The notes: generated by a model not told the origin, from the sequence alone. Shown: positions 1 to 8,316, counted from the stretch's first letter. The stretch: 26,215 nt of DNA from Bacteroidaceae bacterium (GCA_017561285.1 JAFZDG010000161.1:1-26215), one strand, 5' to 3'. Numbers and translations are program-made.

Positions 1-1215
1 AACGTTTTCGCGCGATGCATCCAATTGTTTCTCCACAAGGTTGAGTGCGGGGCTACCCTCTTTGGCCGAGCTTAACAAACTGATGCGATTGAGTGCCAAT
101 TTGTTGTACGACTCTATAAAGAGTGCCGAATTGCCTTCCAAACCTACCGAGAATGGTACAAGCTCGTATTTGTTTTCGGGTTGGCTGATGATGTTTATGA
201 TGTGGTCTATAACTTTCAGTTGTGTCTCGGTTTCTATCAGTTGCTCGCGGAATTGATAGTTGTTTTCGAGTACAGCCTTTATTTCGGTCTCTATATCCGA
301 TAGGTTGTTCTCTTTTTTGTATTTTTCAACGAGCATTTCCGAGCTGTCGAGTTCTTCGCGGATAATAGCCAATCGCTCTTCAATAAAACGAGCTGTGTTG
401 GTGGCTTCAATATTTTTTTCGTCTATGCCTCGTTTGTTGTATAAGTCGCCTAAGGTGTTGAGCAACTCTTTACCGTAGCTGATATAGGGTGTTTCTATAA
501 CCATTGTAATGACGTTGGCCATCTTGTTGGGGATAGAGATGCTTATGTCTTTGCCCAAGTCTTCGGCGGCTTTGTCATATCCCGATACTCTGATGGTGTA
601 GTTGTATTTCTCACCGGGTATGTAGTCGGGTGTGGTTGTGACCGTAAACTCACCAAATATGGTATTGAGCGTAATGGGCAGTTCTACGTTTTTCTCTTTG
701 GCGTAGATTTTGAAAAATCCCTTTTTAACGGTGATGTCGGCAAGACCGTCTTTGTCAATCTGTACCTTGAAGTTGAGTGTAGTGCGCAGTGTGTCGCAAA
801 GGTTGTGTGTATCTACGACATCTACTGCGTAGTCTTTAAACTCGATCCAGCGGTTGAAGAAGTTCTCTTTGAAGATGTGAATGCGGTTCAACTCCATCTC
901 TTTGGCAGTCTCGCACATAAGTGAGTGAGATGAGATTACGTGCAACTCATCGTCAACACTAACGCCTTGTCCCATCAGATTGCCCAACCCCATTTGTTGC
1001 ATAAACGAACCTACCATATTGCCCGAGGTCGATTCGTTGGCACTGATAAGGATATTAGATACAACAACGTATTTGTCTTTACTTATTTTTGAGTAGCAAA
1101 AGGCGAGGCCAACACAGCAAATAATTGAGACTAAGAATAATATCCAATTGCTTTTGAGTGTCTTGGCTATTTCAACAAGATTTATTGTTTCGTTGTTCAA
1201 ATTGCGAGGCTCCAT
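1..1215 (-). CDS. Wzz/Wzc-type polysaccharide chain-length determinant or tyrosine autokinase, 3' end off window
   Basis: An open frame runs from an ATG at 1215 to the left edge without a stop, giving at least 405 residues; an in-frame stop lies just upstream of this ATG. The protein starts with a short cytoplasmic tail (MEPRNLNNETINLVEIAK), a membrane helix at about residues 24-43, then a long extracytoplasmic region and a predicted coiled coil at about 268-337 (FIEERLAIIREELDSSEML). This is the layout of Wzz/Wzc proteins, which sit in the inner membrane and set the chain length or drive export of capsule or exopolysaccharide. The second membrane helix, and any BY-kinase domain with Walker motifs, would lie beyond position 1, so I cannot tell a kinase-bearing Wzc from a plain Wzz. 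It lies 30 bp downstream of the Wza-like lipoprotein gene on the same strand, its expected partner. Family assignment is confident; the subtype is open. Confidence 0.85.
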   Translation of the reverse strand, partial: MEPRNLNNETINLVEIAKTLKSNWILFLVSIICCVGLAFCYSKISKDKYVVVSNILISANESTSGNMVGSFMQQMGLGNLMGQGVSVDDELHVISSHSLMCETAKEMELNRIHIFKENFFNRWIEFKDYAVDVVDTHNLCDTLRTTLNFKVQIDKDGLADITVKKGFFKIYAKEKNVELPITLNTIFGEFTVTTTPDYIPGEKYNYTIRVSGYDKAAEDLGKDISISIPNKMANVITMVIETPYISYGKELLNTLGDLYNKRGIDEKNIEATNTARFIEERLAIIREELDSSEMLVEKYKKENNLSDIETEIKAVLENNYQFREQLIETETQLKVIDHIINIISQPENKYELVPFSVGLEGNSALFIESYNKLALNRISLLSSAKEGSPALNLVEKQLDASRENV

Positions 1216-1245
1216 ATATTATGTGTTTCTTTGCTGTGTTGATGA

Positions 1246-2055
1246 TTATTTGACAAAAAGTGCGATACAGAGTGATACGATTACCGATACGGCCGATGTG
1301 ACGGCACTTACTACCGATACCATATATTGTTTGTCTTGGCTATATCCGGCGTAGCCTTGTCGTGCCTCATTGGGTTCTACATATATTACATCGTTGCGTT
1401 GCAAGTAGTAGTAGGGCGATGTAAATATGTCGGGTTGAGAGAGGTCTAAGCGGTGGAATGAACGAACTCCGTTCTCTTCGCGAATGAGCAATACGTTGGT
1501 GTGGTTACCATAGATGGTCATATCTTTGGCTTTACCCAGTGCATCGAGTATGGTTACACGCTCCGATTCTATGGGGTACGAGCCGGGTTGTCCTACCTCG
1601 CCCAAGATGGTGATTTTGTAGTTGATACATTGTATCGATACGAGGGGGTCTTCTACGTAGTTTTTTATCTCTTCTTTGAGACGCTCCGATGCTTGCGATA
1701 TAGTGAGTCCGCCCAATTTTACCTTGCCTATGATGGGGAAATCGATGTATCCCTCTTTGTCGACCAAATAGGTGTGTAATGAGGGGGTTGTAGAGATGGT
1801 GTTCTCACCGGGCATAATGAAGTTGGTGGTGGGAAGATTGAAGATAACCACTGCATTGGGATCTAACGCCGATACGGAGATGGTGAGCATATCGTCGGGC
1901 ACAATGCGGCTTTCGTAGTTCTTTATAGAGTCGGGAATGACTTGTACAATGTCACCTTCATTAGCTAAGTTGGGGAAGTATAACATCTGTTTGGGCGATT
2001 GGCAAGATGCCAAAATTATTGCCAAAATGGGTAGTATGAGTAAGTATTTTTTCAT
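1246..2055 (-). CDS. Polysaccharide export outer-membrane lipoprotein (Wza-like, Poly_export + SLBB)
   Basis: The 269-residue protein begins with a lipoprotein signal (MKKYLLILPILAIILASC), with lipobox LASC and acylated Cys18. Residues about 45-145 look like the polysaccharide biosynthesis/export domain (IVPDDMLTISV; the YLVDKEGYIDFPIIGKVKLGG strand region). Residues about 147-230 form an SLBB-type beta-grasp domain (ITILGEVGQPGSYPI). A hydrophobic helix at about 243-267 ends the protein, as in Bacteroidota homologues; in E. coli Wza the C-terminal amphipathic helix crosses the outer membrane. Its role is to form the periplasmic and outer-membrane channel through which capsule or exopolysaccharide leaves the cell. 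It is followed by the chain-length gene, so the two are probably one transcript. A -7 box lies 20 bp upstream of the start. Confidence 0.92.
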   Translation of the reverse strand: MKKYLLILPILAIILASCQSPKQMLYFPNLANEGDIVQVIPDSIKNYESRIVPDDMLTISVSALDPNAVVIFNLPTTNFIMPGENTISTTPSLHTYLVDKEGYIDFPIIGKVKLGGLTISQASERLKEEIKNYVEDPLVSIQCINYKITILGEVGQPGSYPIESERVTILDALGKAKDMTIYGNHTNVLLIREENGVRSFHRLDLSQPDIFTSPYYYLQRNDVIYVEPNEARQGYAGYSQDKQYMVSVVSAVTSAVSVIVSLCIALFVK

Positions 2056-2074
2056 CGTTATTTTTTTTGCGTGG

Positions 2075-2082
2075 CAAAGATA
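2075..2082 (-). promoter_or_regulatory. Bacteroidota-type -7 box for the polysaccharide export genes
   Basis: On the minus strand the sequence reads TATCTTTG, a perfect match to the TAnnTTTG -7 element of the primary sigma factor in Bacteroidetes. It lies 20 bp upstream of the Wza-like start at 2055, leaving a short leader. No clear TTTG -33 element was seen. Confidence 0.6.
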
Positions 2083-2318
2083 ATATTTTTTCTCTCTACA
2101 TTTCCTTTATTAACGTATAAAATACATTAGTTATTGTGTTTTCGTATCAATAAAATATATATTTCTCTATTTGCCATATGGGGCTTTGTGGTATTTGTTC
2201 CTATCTGGTGCGATAGCTCGACTTTTTTTATGCAGCAGTGTCATTATAATGTTTGTGAAAGAATCTTTTTTGTGCAACAAAGGCGCTTTTATGGGGCATT
2301 CTTTACAAAAGATTTATG

Positions 2319-2326
2319 TATTTTTG
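2319..2326 (+). promoter_or_regulatory. Bacteroidota-type -7 box for the glycosyltransferase gene
   Basis: TATTTTTG matches TAnnTTTG and lies 29 bp upstream of the ATG at 2356. It also helps decide the start. An in-frame ATG at 2134 would put the promoter inside the gene and would give a 74-residue N-terminal extension of poor protein character. Confidence 0.55.
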
Positions 2327-2355
2327 CAGTATCGAAATTTTATAAAAAAAGAGTT

Positions 2356-3570
2356 ATGTTTTCGTTTACGATATGGGGTTTTACCTCTTTGCAATTGATA
2401 TTGCTTTTGTTACTGATATTTTTATTTGCTGTAGAACTTGTGTACTTGTTTGCTGTTTATAATCGCTTGTCGCGTTATGCAGCTCGGGCCGAAAAGGGTG
2501 GTGTAAAGTATGTGTTGGATCTGCCATCTGTTTCGGTTGTTGTATATGCCTATGCCGATGAGGCCGATGCCGTAGTAGAGCTGCTGCCTCGACTGCTTGC
2601 TCAGCAGTATCCTCAATTTGAGATCATTGTAGTGAATGATGGCGTGTCGTTTGAGGTGCAGAATGCTATTGCTATGTATGAGTGTGAGTACAAGAATGTA
2701 TATCAAACTGCGGTGCCCGATAAGGTGTATAATGTAAGCCGTAAAAAGTTGGGCATAACACTTGGTGTGAAGGCTGCCAAGAACGATGTCGTTGTGGTTA
2801 CGGAGGCCTATTGTATGCCGCAAAGTGATAAGTGGCTCTACAATATGGCTCGCAACTTTGTTCCCGGTGTTGATGTGGTGCTGGGTTATACTCGTATGAT
2901 CGATAAAGATGGGGTTGCTCCTCGCGATATGAGTGCTTACGATCGTATGCTATTTGGCTTGCGGTATTTGGTCTATGCCGTTATGAAAAAGCCCTATATG
3001 GGTATGGGTGGAAACTTAGCCTATCGCAAAGATGCTTTTTTTGCCAATAAAGGCTTCTCGGCTACTCTCAACTTGCACTATGGCGATGATGATCTCTTGG
3101 TGAATGAGTTGTCTGATAGTCGCAATACTCGTGTTGAAATTTCTCAAGAGAGTATTGTAGATGCTGTGCATGAGAATGTGAACGCCGACTGGGAGGAGTT
3201 GCGTACACGCTATGACTTTACGTCAAAGTATCTTCGTACTTCATCGCGAGGCGTGTGGGCATCGGAGAGTGTTGTTCACATCTTATTCTGGGCTGTGTTT
3301 GTTGCAGTTGTATCTTTGCTCATTTCTCAAGCCATAGCCGGTGCGCTGTATAGCATTATCGCTCTTGCTGTTGCTGTGCTGCTGTTTGTGCTATATTGGG
3401 TACTCGCAAGCTGTGTGTTTGGCGCGGCTGCACGGGTGTTGGGTGAGCGTATTTGGGCGGGATTGGTTCCTCTGTTTCAATTGATACGTCCTTTTGTGGT
3501 GCTATGTCGTAAGATAGGTCGTAAGGAGTCGAAGAGAAGTAATTTCACATGGCAAAGCCTTCATCGATGA
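2356..3570 (+). CDS. Membrane-anchored family 2 glycosyltransferase
   Basis: With the start at 2356 the protein has 404 residues; the frame is open back to 2134, but the promoter at 2319-2326 and the immediate membrane helix favour the later ATG. Residues about 9-33 form an N-terminal helix. Residues 57-280 look like a GT-A fold of family 2 (SVSVVVYAYADEADAVVELL, then the VVNDG motif at 92-96 and a YGDDD motif at 242-246). Two or three C-terminal helices follow at about 305-355. The usual DxD-type metal motif, expected near 149-155, reads TEAYCMP, and no QxxRW is visible (EELRTRYDFTSKYL at that place), so the donor site departs from the textbook pattern. It is divergent from the polysaccharide export pair and may add sugars to a surface glycan; donor and acceptor cannot be read from the sequence. 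Confidence 0.82.
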   Translation: MFSFTIWGFTSLQLILLLLLIFLFAVELVYLFAVYNRLSRYAARAEKGGVKYVLDLPSVSVVVYAYADEADAVVELLPRLLAQQYPQFEIIVVNDGVSFEVQNAIAMYECEYKNVYQTAVPDKVYNVSRKKLGITLGVKAAKNDVVVVTEAYCMPQSDKWLYNMARNFVPGVDVVLGYTRMIDKDGVAPRDMSAYDRMLFGLRYLVYAVMKKPYMGMGGNLAYRKDAFFANKGFSATLNLHYGDDDLLVNELSDSRNTRVEISQESIVDAVHENVNADWEELRTRYDFTSKYLRTSSRGVWASESVVHILFWAVFVAVVSLLISQAIAGALYSIIALAVAVLLFVLYWVLASCVFGAAARVLGERIWAGLVPLFQLIRPFVVLCRKIGRKESKRSNFTWQSLHR

Positions 3571-3744
3571 TTGAGAGTCGCATTCATTACCCCAAATGAT
3601 ATATAGTACGAAAGGATGTCTGTTGCCGGCCGTTGTGTTGTTGCAAGGCTGATGGCATCTTGCAATGGATAGCTCCTATGAGCAGGGTAGTGTCTCTCGT
3701 TACGAATAAGCCTGTTATAGTGTGATACATAATGCATTGAATGC
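3571..3744. other. Gene-free 3' spacer before the bidirectional terminator
   Basis: No credible gene is present. A 61-codon minus-strand frame (3561-3746) overlaps the glycosyltransferase end and lacks protein-like composition. The stretch is probably the 3' untranslated region of the glycosyltransferase transcript. Confidence 0.5.
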
Positions 3745-3775
3745 AAAAAAAGCAGCCTGTTAGGGCTGCTTTTTT
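3745..3775. terminator. Bidirectional intrinsic terminator between convergent genes
   Basis: A GC-rich stem GCAGCC/GGCTGC with a six-base loop (TGTTAG) is flanked by seven A on the left and six T on the right. It can therefore end transcripts from both sides: the plus-strand glycosyltransferase and the minus-strand gene ending at 3802. Confidence 0.9.
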
Positions 3776-3801
3776 ATCTTATAGCTCTTGCTTGAATAAG
3801 A

Positions 3802-4098
3802 TTAGAGATTGCGTATGTTTACTTTTACTTCGCCGGTATTTTTGCACAATATGAACATACTGGCGTGAAGTATGATATATACGTATTCGGGTTCGTCTAC
3901 AATAGCAAGTACATTTCTTTGAAGCAAACTGCTGATGGATTCTTTTCCCTCGCCAAAGATTATTTCTGTATCGGTAATAGTGATTGAGAATTGGTCTTTG
4001 TATTGTGAGAGCTTTGCCTCAAAATCTATTGCTGCGTTATTGCTGCTGTTGGTAGCATAGGTGCTGTATAAAGCTTCTATGTTTTGCATATCATTCAT
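3802..4098 (-). CDS. Small protein of unknown function (98 aa)
   Basis: I do not recognise this protein. It is acidic to neutral with no signal peptide or membrane helix that is certain. The second half alternates hydrophobic strands (FSITITDTEIIFGEG, YVYIILHASMFILCKN), suggesting a small beta-rich domain; a distant resemblance to YcxB-type C-terminal domains is possible but not shown. Starts at 4098 or at the ATG three codons later are equally plausible. It follows the decarboxylase operon on the same strand, but that operon's terminator (4131-4165) stands 32 bp upstream, so it depends on read-through or on its own weak promoter; the minus strand reads TATTTTTC at 4112-4119, one base off the -7 consensus. 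A bidirectional terminator lies downstream. Confidence 0.65.
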   Translation of the reverse strand: MNDMQNIEALYSTYATNSSNNAAIDFEAKLSQYKDQFSITITDTEIIFGEGKESISSLLQRNVLAIVDEPEYVYIILHASMFILCKNTGEVKVNIRNL

Positions 4099-4124
4099 TT
4101 TTTTATGAGATGAAAAATATGATT

Positions 4125-4165
4125 AAAAAGATATAAGGACTACCTTTTTCAGATAGTCCTTATAT
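4125..4165 (-). terminator. Intrinsic terminator of the methylmalonyl-CoA decarboxylase operon
   Basis: A perfect 12-bp inverted repeat (ATATAAGGACTA / TAGTCCTTATAT, loop of 11 bases) spans 4131-4165. On the minus strand it is followed by C then five T (4125-4129). It begins 7 bp past the oadB stop codon. Confidence 0.88.
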
Positions 4166-4171
4166 TATTGT

Positions 4172-5332
4172 TTACAATAAGAAGCCAAGCAATACACCGG
4201 CTGCAACAGCCGAACCGATTACACCTGCAACGTTGGGACCCATAGCGTGCATCAACAAGTAGTTGGTGGGATCATATTCCAAACCAACGTGTTGCGAGAT
4301 ACGAGCCGAGTCGGGTACAGCCGATACACCAGAGTTACCAATGAGGGGGTTGATCTTGTTCTCTTTGCTCAAGAAGAGGTTGAAGAACTTCACGAACAAT
4401 ACACCCGAAGTGGTAGCGATGATGAATGACAATGCACCGAGACCAAAGATGAGGATAGAATCGAGGGTGAGGAACTCAGAAGCTTGTGTCGAAGCACCTA
4501 CAGTAACACCGAGCAAGATGGTGATAACGTCGATGAGCGGACCGCGAGCAGTCTCGGCCAAACGACGAGTAACACCACTCTCTTTCAAGAGGTTACCGAA
4601 GAACAACATACCCAACAAGGGAAGACCTGAAGGTACGAGGAAGCAAGTGAGCAACAAACCGATGATGGGGAACATCACTTTCTCGGTGTGTGATACAGCA
4701 CGAGGAGGTTTCATACGGATAACACGCTCTTTCGATGTGGTGAGGAGTCGCATGATAGGCGGTTGGATTACAGGCACGAGAGCCATGTAAGAGTAAGCCG
4801 ATACTGCGATGGCACCCATCAAGTTGGGAGCGAGTTTCGATGAAAGGAAGATAGCTGTAGGACCGTCAGCACCACCGATGATACCGATAGCACCTGCTTG
4901 CATAGGATCGAAGCCGAGAGCAAGCGCAATCATATATGCACCGAAGATACCAAATTGGGCAGCAGCACCGATAAGCATCAATTTGGGGTTAGAGATAAGA
5001 GCCGAGAAGTCGGTCATAGCACCAATACCCAAGAAGATGAGCGGGGGATACCAACCTTGTTGTACACCTTGGTAGAAGATGTTGAGTACAGAGCCTTGTT
5101 CGTAGAGACCTACTTGCAAACCGGCATCCATGTTGAAAGGAATGTTACCGATGAGCATACCAAAGCCGATAGGAATAAGAAGCATAGGCTCAAATTCCTT
5201 AGCCACAGCGAGGTATATGAAGAATATACCGATGGCAATCATGGCAAAGTGTTGCCATGTAGCGTTGTATATACCGGTATATGTCCAGAAGTCGCCGAGG
5301 TTTTGAATTAAGAAATCACCAAATCCTCCCAT
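4172..5332 (-). CDS. oadB: Na+-translocating decarboxylase beta subunit (OadB/MmdB family)
   Basis: This 386-residue, almost wholly hydrophobic protein is the membrane ion pump of a biotin-dependent decarboxylase. It removes CO2 from carboxybiotin and couples that to export of Na+ across the inner membrane. The signature GGADGPTAIF lies at residues 153-162; its Asp156 corresponds by motif to the Na+-site aspartate (D203) studied in the Klebsiella oxaloacetate decarboxylase. Further conserved parts are GIGAMTDFSALISNP near 102-116 and the C-terminal GNSGVSAVPDSARISQ and HAMGPNVAGVIGSAVAAG. It is somewhat shorter than the Klebsiella protein (about 433 residues). It starts 1 bp after the biotin-carrier stop and ends at the operon terminator. 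The operon context (epimerase, mmdA) points to methylmalonyl-CoA, not oxaloacetate, as the substrate. Confidence 0.95.
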   Translation of the reverse strand: MGGFGDFLIQNLGDFWTYTGIYNATWQHFAMIAIGIFFIYLAVAKEFEPMLLIPIGFGMLIGNIPFNMDAGLQVGLYEQGSVLNIFYQGVQQGWYPPLIFLGIGAMTDFSALISNPKLMLIGAAAQFGIFGAYMIALALGFDPMQAGAIGIIGGADGPTAIFLSSKLAPNLMGAIAVSAYSYMALVPVIQPPIMRLLTTSKERVIRMKPPRAVSHTEKVMFPIIGLLLTCFLVPSGLPLLGMLFFGNLLKESGVTRRLAETARGPLIDVITILLGVTVGASTQASEFLTLDSILIFGLGALSFIIATTSGVLFVKFFNLFLSKENKINPLIGNSGVSAVPDSARISQHVGLEYDPTNYLLMHAMGPNVAGVIGSAVAAGVLLGFLL

Positions 5333-5333
5333 A

Positions 5334-5765
5334 TTATTCGATAGTTACGAGAGCAGCACCTTCGAGAACCGACTCTCCTTGTTTAACATTGATGCTTGCA
5401 ATTTTACCATCGCGGTCGGCTTTGATGGCATTCTCCATCTTCATAGCTTCGAGGATGATGATTGTGTCGCCTTTTTTCACTGCATCGCCCACGTTAACCT
5501 TAACGTTGAGGATAACACCGGGAAGGGGTGATTTGATTGTGCCGGCACCTGCTGCAGCTGCCGAGGGACGATTGAGTTGAGTAGTAGGAGCTGCGGGAGT
5601 TGTAGGACGAGCTTTTACTACGGGTTTGGCAACAGTTTTTACCACTTTTTCCATTTCGACAAGGTAGGGAGTGCCGTTTACCTCTACGTGGGCAACGTTT
5701 TCTTCGATGTCTCCGATTGTTACCTTATAAATATTGCCGTTGATGGTATATTTATAGTCTTTCAT
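5334..5765 (-). CDS. mmdC: Biotin carboxyl carrier subunit of methylmalonyl-CoA decarboxylase
   Basis: The protein has 143 residues. A short N-terminal region (1-47) is followed by an Ala/Pro/Thr-rich flexible linker at about 48-77 and a biotinyl/lipoyl domain at 78-143. The biotinylation motif is LEAMKMEN with Lys109 as the attachment site. It carries CO2 from the carboxyltransferase active site (mmdA product) to the membrane beta subunit. It lies between oadG and oadB, 30 bp after the former and 1 bp before the latter. The gene symbol follows Veillonella/Propionigenium usage and is a functional match. Confidence 0.94.
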   Translation of the reverse strand: MKDYKYTINGNIYKVTIGDIEENVAHVEVNGTPYLVEMEKVVKTVAKPVVKARPTTPAAPTTQLNRPSAAAAGAGTIKSPLPGVILNVKVNVGDAVKKGDTIIILEAMKMENAIKADRDGKIASINVKQGESVLEGAALVTIE

Positions 5766-5795
5766 TTTTCTTGAATTTAAATGTTAGGGATTAAA

Positions 5796-6737
5796 TTATT
5801 TTCTGGGAAGATCACGCAAAGAGTAAATCTTAGAGTTCCAGGGAGAGTAACGACGCTCAACCTTTTGGATGGTGAGGACGGTATCCTCGTAGTCGTGTGC
5901 ATCTTCTTGCATTTCGTGCATAGCCATAGCGATAGCAGCAAATACTTCACCGGGGGTAGCACCTTTGGCCATAGCCTCTTTGGTCTCTTCTTCGTTGAGG
6001 CCTTTGGCTTTGCTTGCAGTGCGCATAGCCCACCAAGCCGAAATTTTGCCGATAGTGCGGAAGATGATGTAGAGCAACAACAAGCCCGAGAACACAACAG
6101 CCATCGCTGAGATAGCCATACCTACACCATTCTTGTCTTGAGTTTGGAATTTCTCCATCTTCACGTTCTTGTCGAGGGTGTAGTTGTTGGTGCTGGGGGT
6201 TACATACTCACTAGTACCTGCGCCACGCACTTCCCATTCGCTTTCACCATCAATTGCGCGAGCATATGATTGGTCGGCGGCCAAGATGTTGGCGGGGATA
6301 GTCACTTCGTTGAGAAGTTTGTTACCGCCATCATAGATACCTATCCACGATTCTTTGGTGGGATCGAGTGTGAAGTTAACGTGGAAAGTACCACGATTGG
6401 GTTGTCCGTCTGCCCAGAAAAGAGTGTGCTGACGAGGTGGAACGAGTGTGAGCACGTCGCCTTTGGGGATAAAGTAAACAGTGGTATCGCCCGGTGTGTT
6501 GCTAAACTTGAGCAAGTGAGATGCTACGTTGTAGCTGCCGTACGATTTGTTGAATAACTCTACCCATGCGCTGTGCATGCCGTAGTCGTCTTGGTAGTTG
6601 GTTTCGTTGGTCATCAAAATCTCATTGATGAGAATTTTGCTGCCGGTCTCCTCGCCTTCTACCGCGGGTTTACATGATGTAAATGCCACGACAACAGCAA
6701 GCAACATGCTCAATATTCCAAATTTATTTTTGTTCAT
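5796..6737 (-). CDS. OadG-like decarboxylase subunit fused to a lipoprotein-anchored lamin-tail domain
   Basis: This 313-residue protein sits where the small OadG/MmdD subunit is expected. Residues 1-22 form a lipoprotein signal (LAVVVAFTSC, Cys22). Residues about 33-190 resemble a lamin-tail (LTD) immunoglobulin-like domain (ILINEILMTNE, then SAWVELFNKSYGSYNV). A single membrane helix lies at about 206-226. The cytoplasmic tail (227-313) has the Ala-rich helix typical of OadG (TPGEVFAAIAMAMHEMQED) and ends in RRYSPWNSKIYSLRDLPRK. OadG proteins normally have about 80-120 residues and help hold the carboxyltransferase to the membrane subunit. The extra periplasmic domain is the odd part. A lipid anchor plus a transmembrane helix in one chain implies both are in the inner membrane, or that the signal is simply cleaved. 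I am sure of the layout and less sure of the LTD assignment. Confidence 0.85.
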   Translation of the reverse strand: MNKNKFGILSMLLAVVVAFTSCKPAVEGEETGSKILINEILMTNETNYQDDYGMHSAWVELFNKSYGSYNVASHLLKFSNTPGDTTVYFIPKGDVLTLVPPRQHTLFWADGQPNRGTFHVNFTLDPTKESWIGIYDGGNKLLNEVTIPANILAADQSYARAIDGESEWEVRGAGTSEYVTPSTNNYTLDKNVKMEKFQTQDKNGVGMAISAMAVVFSGLLLLYIIFRTIGKISAWWAMRTASKAKGLNEEETKEAMAKGATPGEVFAAIAMAMHEMQEDAHDYEDTVLTIQKVERRYSPWNSKIYSLRDLPRK

Positions 6738-6756
6738 ATTGATATGTTTTTAAGGA

Positions 6757-8310
6757 TTATAGAGGAATGTTACCGTGTTTCTTGGCGGGGTTCACGAGTT
6801 TCTTAGTGCGCAATTGCTCCAATGCACGGATGATGCGGAAGCGAGTGTTGCGAGGTTCGATAACGTCGTCGATGTAGCCGTAGCGAGCTGCGTTGTAGGG
6901 GTTGGCAAACAACTTGGTGTACTCGGCCTCTTTCTCAGCGATGTATGCTTTGGGATCGGCTTGCTCTTTAGCTTCTTTAGCGTAGAGAACGGCAGCTGCA
7001 CCCGATGCACCCATTACTGCGATTTCGGCAGTAGGCCATGCGTAGTTCATATCGCCACGGAGTTGTTTACAGCTCATCACAATGTGTGAACCACCATAAG
7101 ACTTACGCAATGTTACAGTTACTTTGGGTACTGTAGCTTCGCCGTAAGCGTAGAGCAACTTGGCACCGTGAGAGATAACGGCGTTGTACTCTTGACCTGT
7201 ACCGGGCAAGAATCCGGGAACGTCAACGAGAGTTACCAAAGGAATATTGAATGCATCGCAGAAACGTACGAAGCGAGCTGCTTTGCGTGAAGCGTTGCAG
7301 TCGAGTACGCCGGCGAGGTATTGAGGTTGGTTGGCAACGATACCTACAGATTGACCGTTGAAACGTGCAAAACCGATGATGATGTTGCGAGCGAAGTCGC
7401 GTTGTACTTCGAGGAACTCACCGTTGTCGATAATAGCACCGATGACTTGGTACATATCGTAGGGTTGGTTGGGGCTGTCGGGAATGATTTCGTTGAGTGA
7501 ATCTTCGAGACGGTCGATGGGGTCTTCGCAAGGAAGTACGGGAGCCTCTTCGAGGTTGTTTTGGGGAATGAAGCTGATGAGGCGGCGGATTACATCGAGA
7601 CCTTCGTCACCTGTTTCGCAAGCAAAGTGTGCTACACCCGAAGTCTTAGAGTGCATTTCGGCACCACCCAATTGCTCTTGAGTTACATCCTCGCCTGTTA
7701 CAGTCTTAACAACGGCGGGACCTGTGAGGAACATGTAAGAAATCTCTTTTACCATCACGATGAAGTCGGTGAGGGCGGGAGAGTAAACAGCACCACCGGC
7801 GCAAGGACCAAAGATACCTGAGATTTGAGGTACTACACCCGAAGCCATAATGTTGCGTTGGAAGATTTCTGAGTAACCTGCGAGGGCGTTGATACCTTCT
7901 TGGATACGTGCACCACCCGAGTCGTTGATACCGATAATGGGAGCACCCATCTTCATAGCCATATCCATTACTTTGCAAATCTTCATAGCCATTTGCTCAG
8001 AGAGTGAACCACCGAATACGGTGAAATCTTGTGCAAATACGTAAACAAGACGACCTTCGATTGTACCATAACCGGTTACAACACCGTCACCGAGATACGA
8101 TTTTTTCTCTTGACCGAAGTTGTAGCAGCGGTGGCGTACAAACATATCGATTTCTTCAAAACTACCTTCGTCGAGGAGTTGGTTGATACGCTCACGAGCG
8201 GTGTATTTACCACGTTCGTGTTGTTTGGCAATGGCTTTCTCACCACCGCCCAAACGAGCTTCATTGCGTAGCGCGATAAGCTCTTTTACTTTTTCAAGTT
8301 GATTGCTCAT
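6757..8310 (-). CDS. mmdA: Methylmalonyl-CoA decarboxylase alpha subunit (carboxyltransferase)
   Basis: The 517-residue length is typical for MmdA/PCC-beta carboxyltransferases. The protein transfers the carboxyl group of (S)-methylmalonyl-CoA to enzyme-bound biotin, yielding propionyl-CoA. Two crotonase-like halves are visible. The N-terminal half has the oxyanion-hole motif NDSGGARIQEG and the stretch GPCAGGAVYSPALTDF. The C-terminal half has VDVPGFLPGTGQE, then RKSYGGSHIVMSCKQL and AVMGASGAAAVLY. The short C-terminus ends KKHGNIPL, as in close homologues. The gene begins 6 bp after the epimerase stop and is followed by oadG after 19 bp. The same fold occurs in propionyl-CoA carboxylase, but the company of OadG, a separate biotin carrier and OadB makes the decarboxylase the firm reading. 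Confidence 0.96.
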   Translation of the reverse strand: MSNQLEKVKELIALRNEARLGGGEKAIAKQHERGKYTARERINQLLDEGSFEEIDMFVRHRCYNFGQEKKSYLGDGVVTGYGTIEGRLVYVFAQDFTVFGGSLSEQMAMKICKVMDMAMKMGAPIIGINDSGGARIQEGINALAGYSEIFQRNIMASGVVPQISGIFGPCAGGAVYSPALTDFIVMVKEISYMFLTGPAVVKTVTGEDVTQEQLGGAEMHSKTSGVAHFACETGDEGLDVIRRLISFIPQNNLEEAPVLPCEDPIDRLEDSLNEIIPDSPNQPYDMYQVIGAIIDNGEFLEVQRDFARNIIIGFARFNGQSVGIVANQPQYLAGVLDCNASRKAARFVRFCDAFNIPLVTLVDVPGFLPGTGQEYNAVISHGAKLLYAYGEATVPKVTVTLRKSYGGSHIVMSCKQLRGDMNYAWPTAEIAVMGASGAAAVLYAKEAKEQADPKAYIAEKEAEYTKLFANPYNAARYGYIDDVIEPRNTRFRIIRALEQLRTKKLVNPAKKHGNIPL

Positions 8311-8316
8311 TTTGTA

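Noticed and set aside
2134..2355. N-terminal extension of the glycosyltransferase frame
   Set aside because: The -7 box at 2319-2326 lies within it, the translated text is not protein-like, and the ATG at 2356 leads directly into a membrane helix.
3561..3746. 61-codon minus-strand ORF in the spacer after the glycosyltransferase gene
   Set aside because: It overlaps the glycosyltransferase end and the terminator, has no promoter and no domain.
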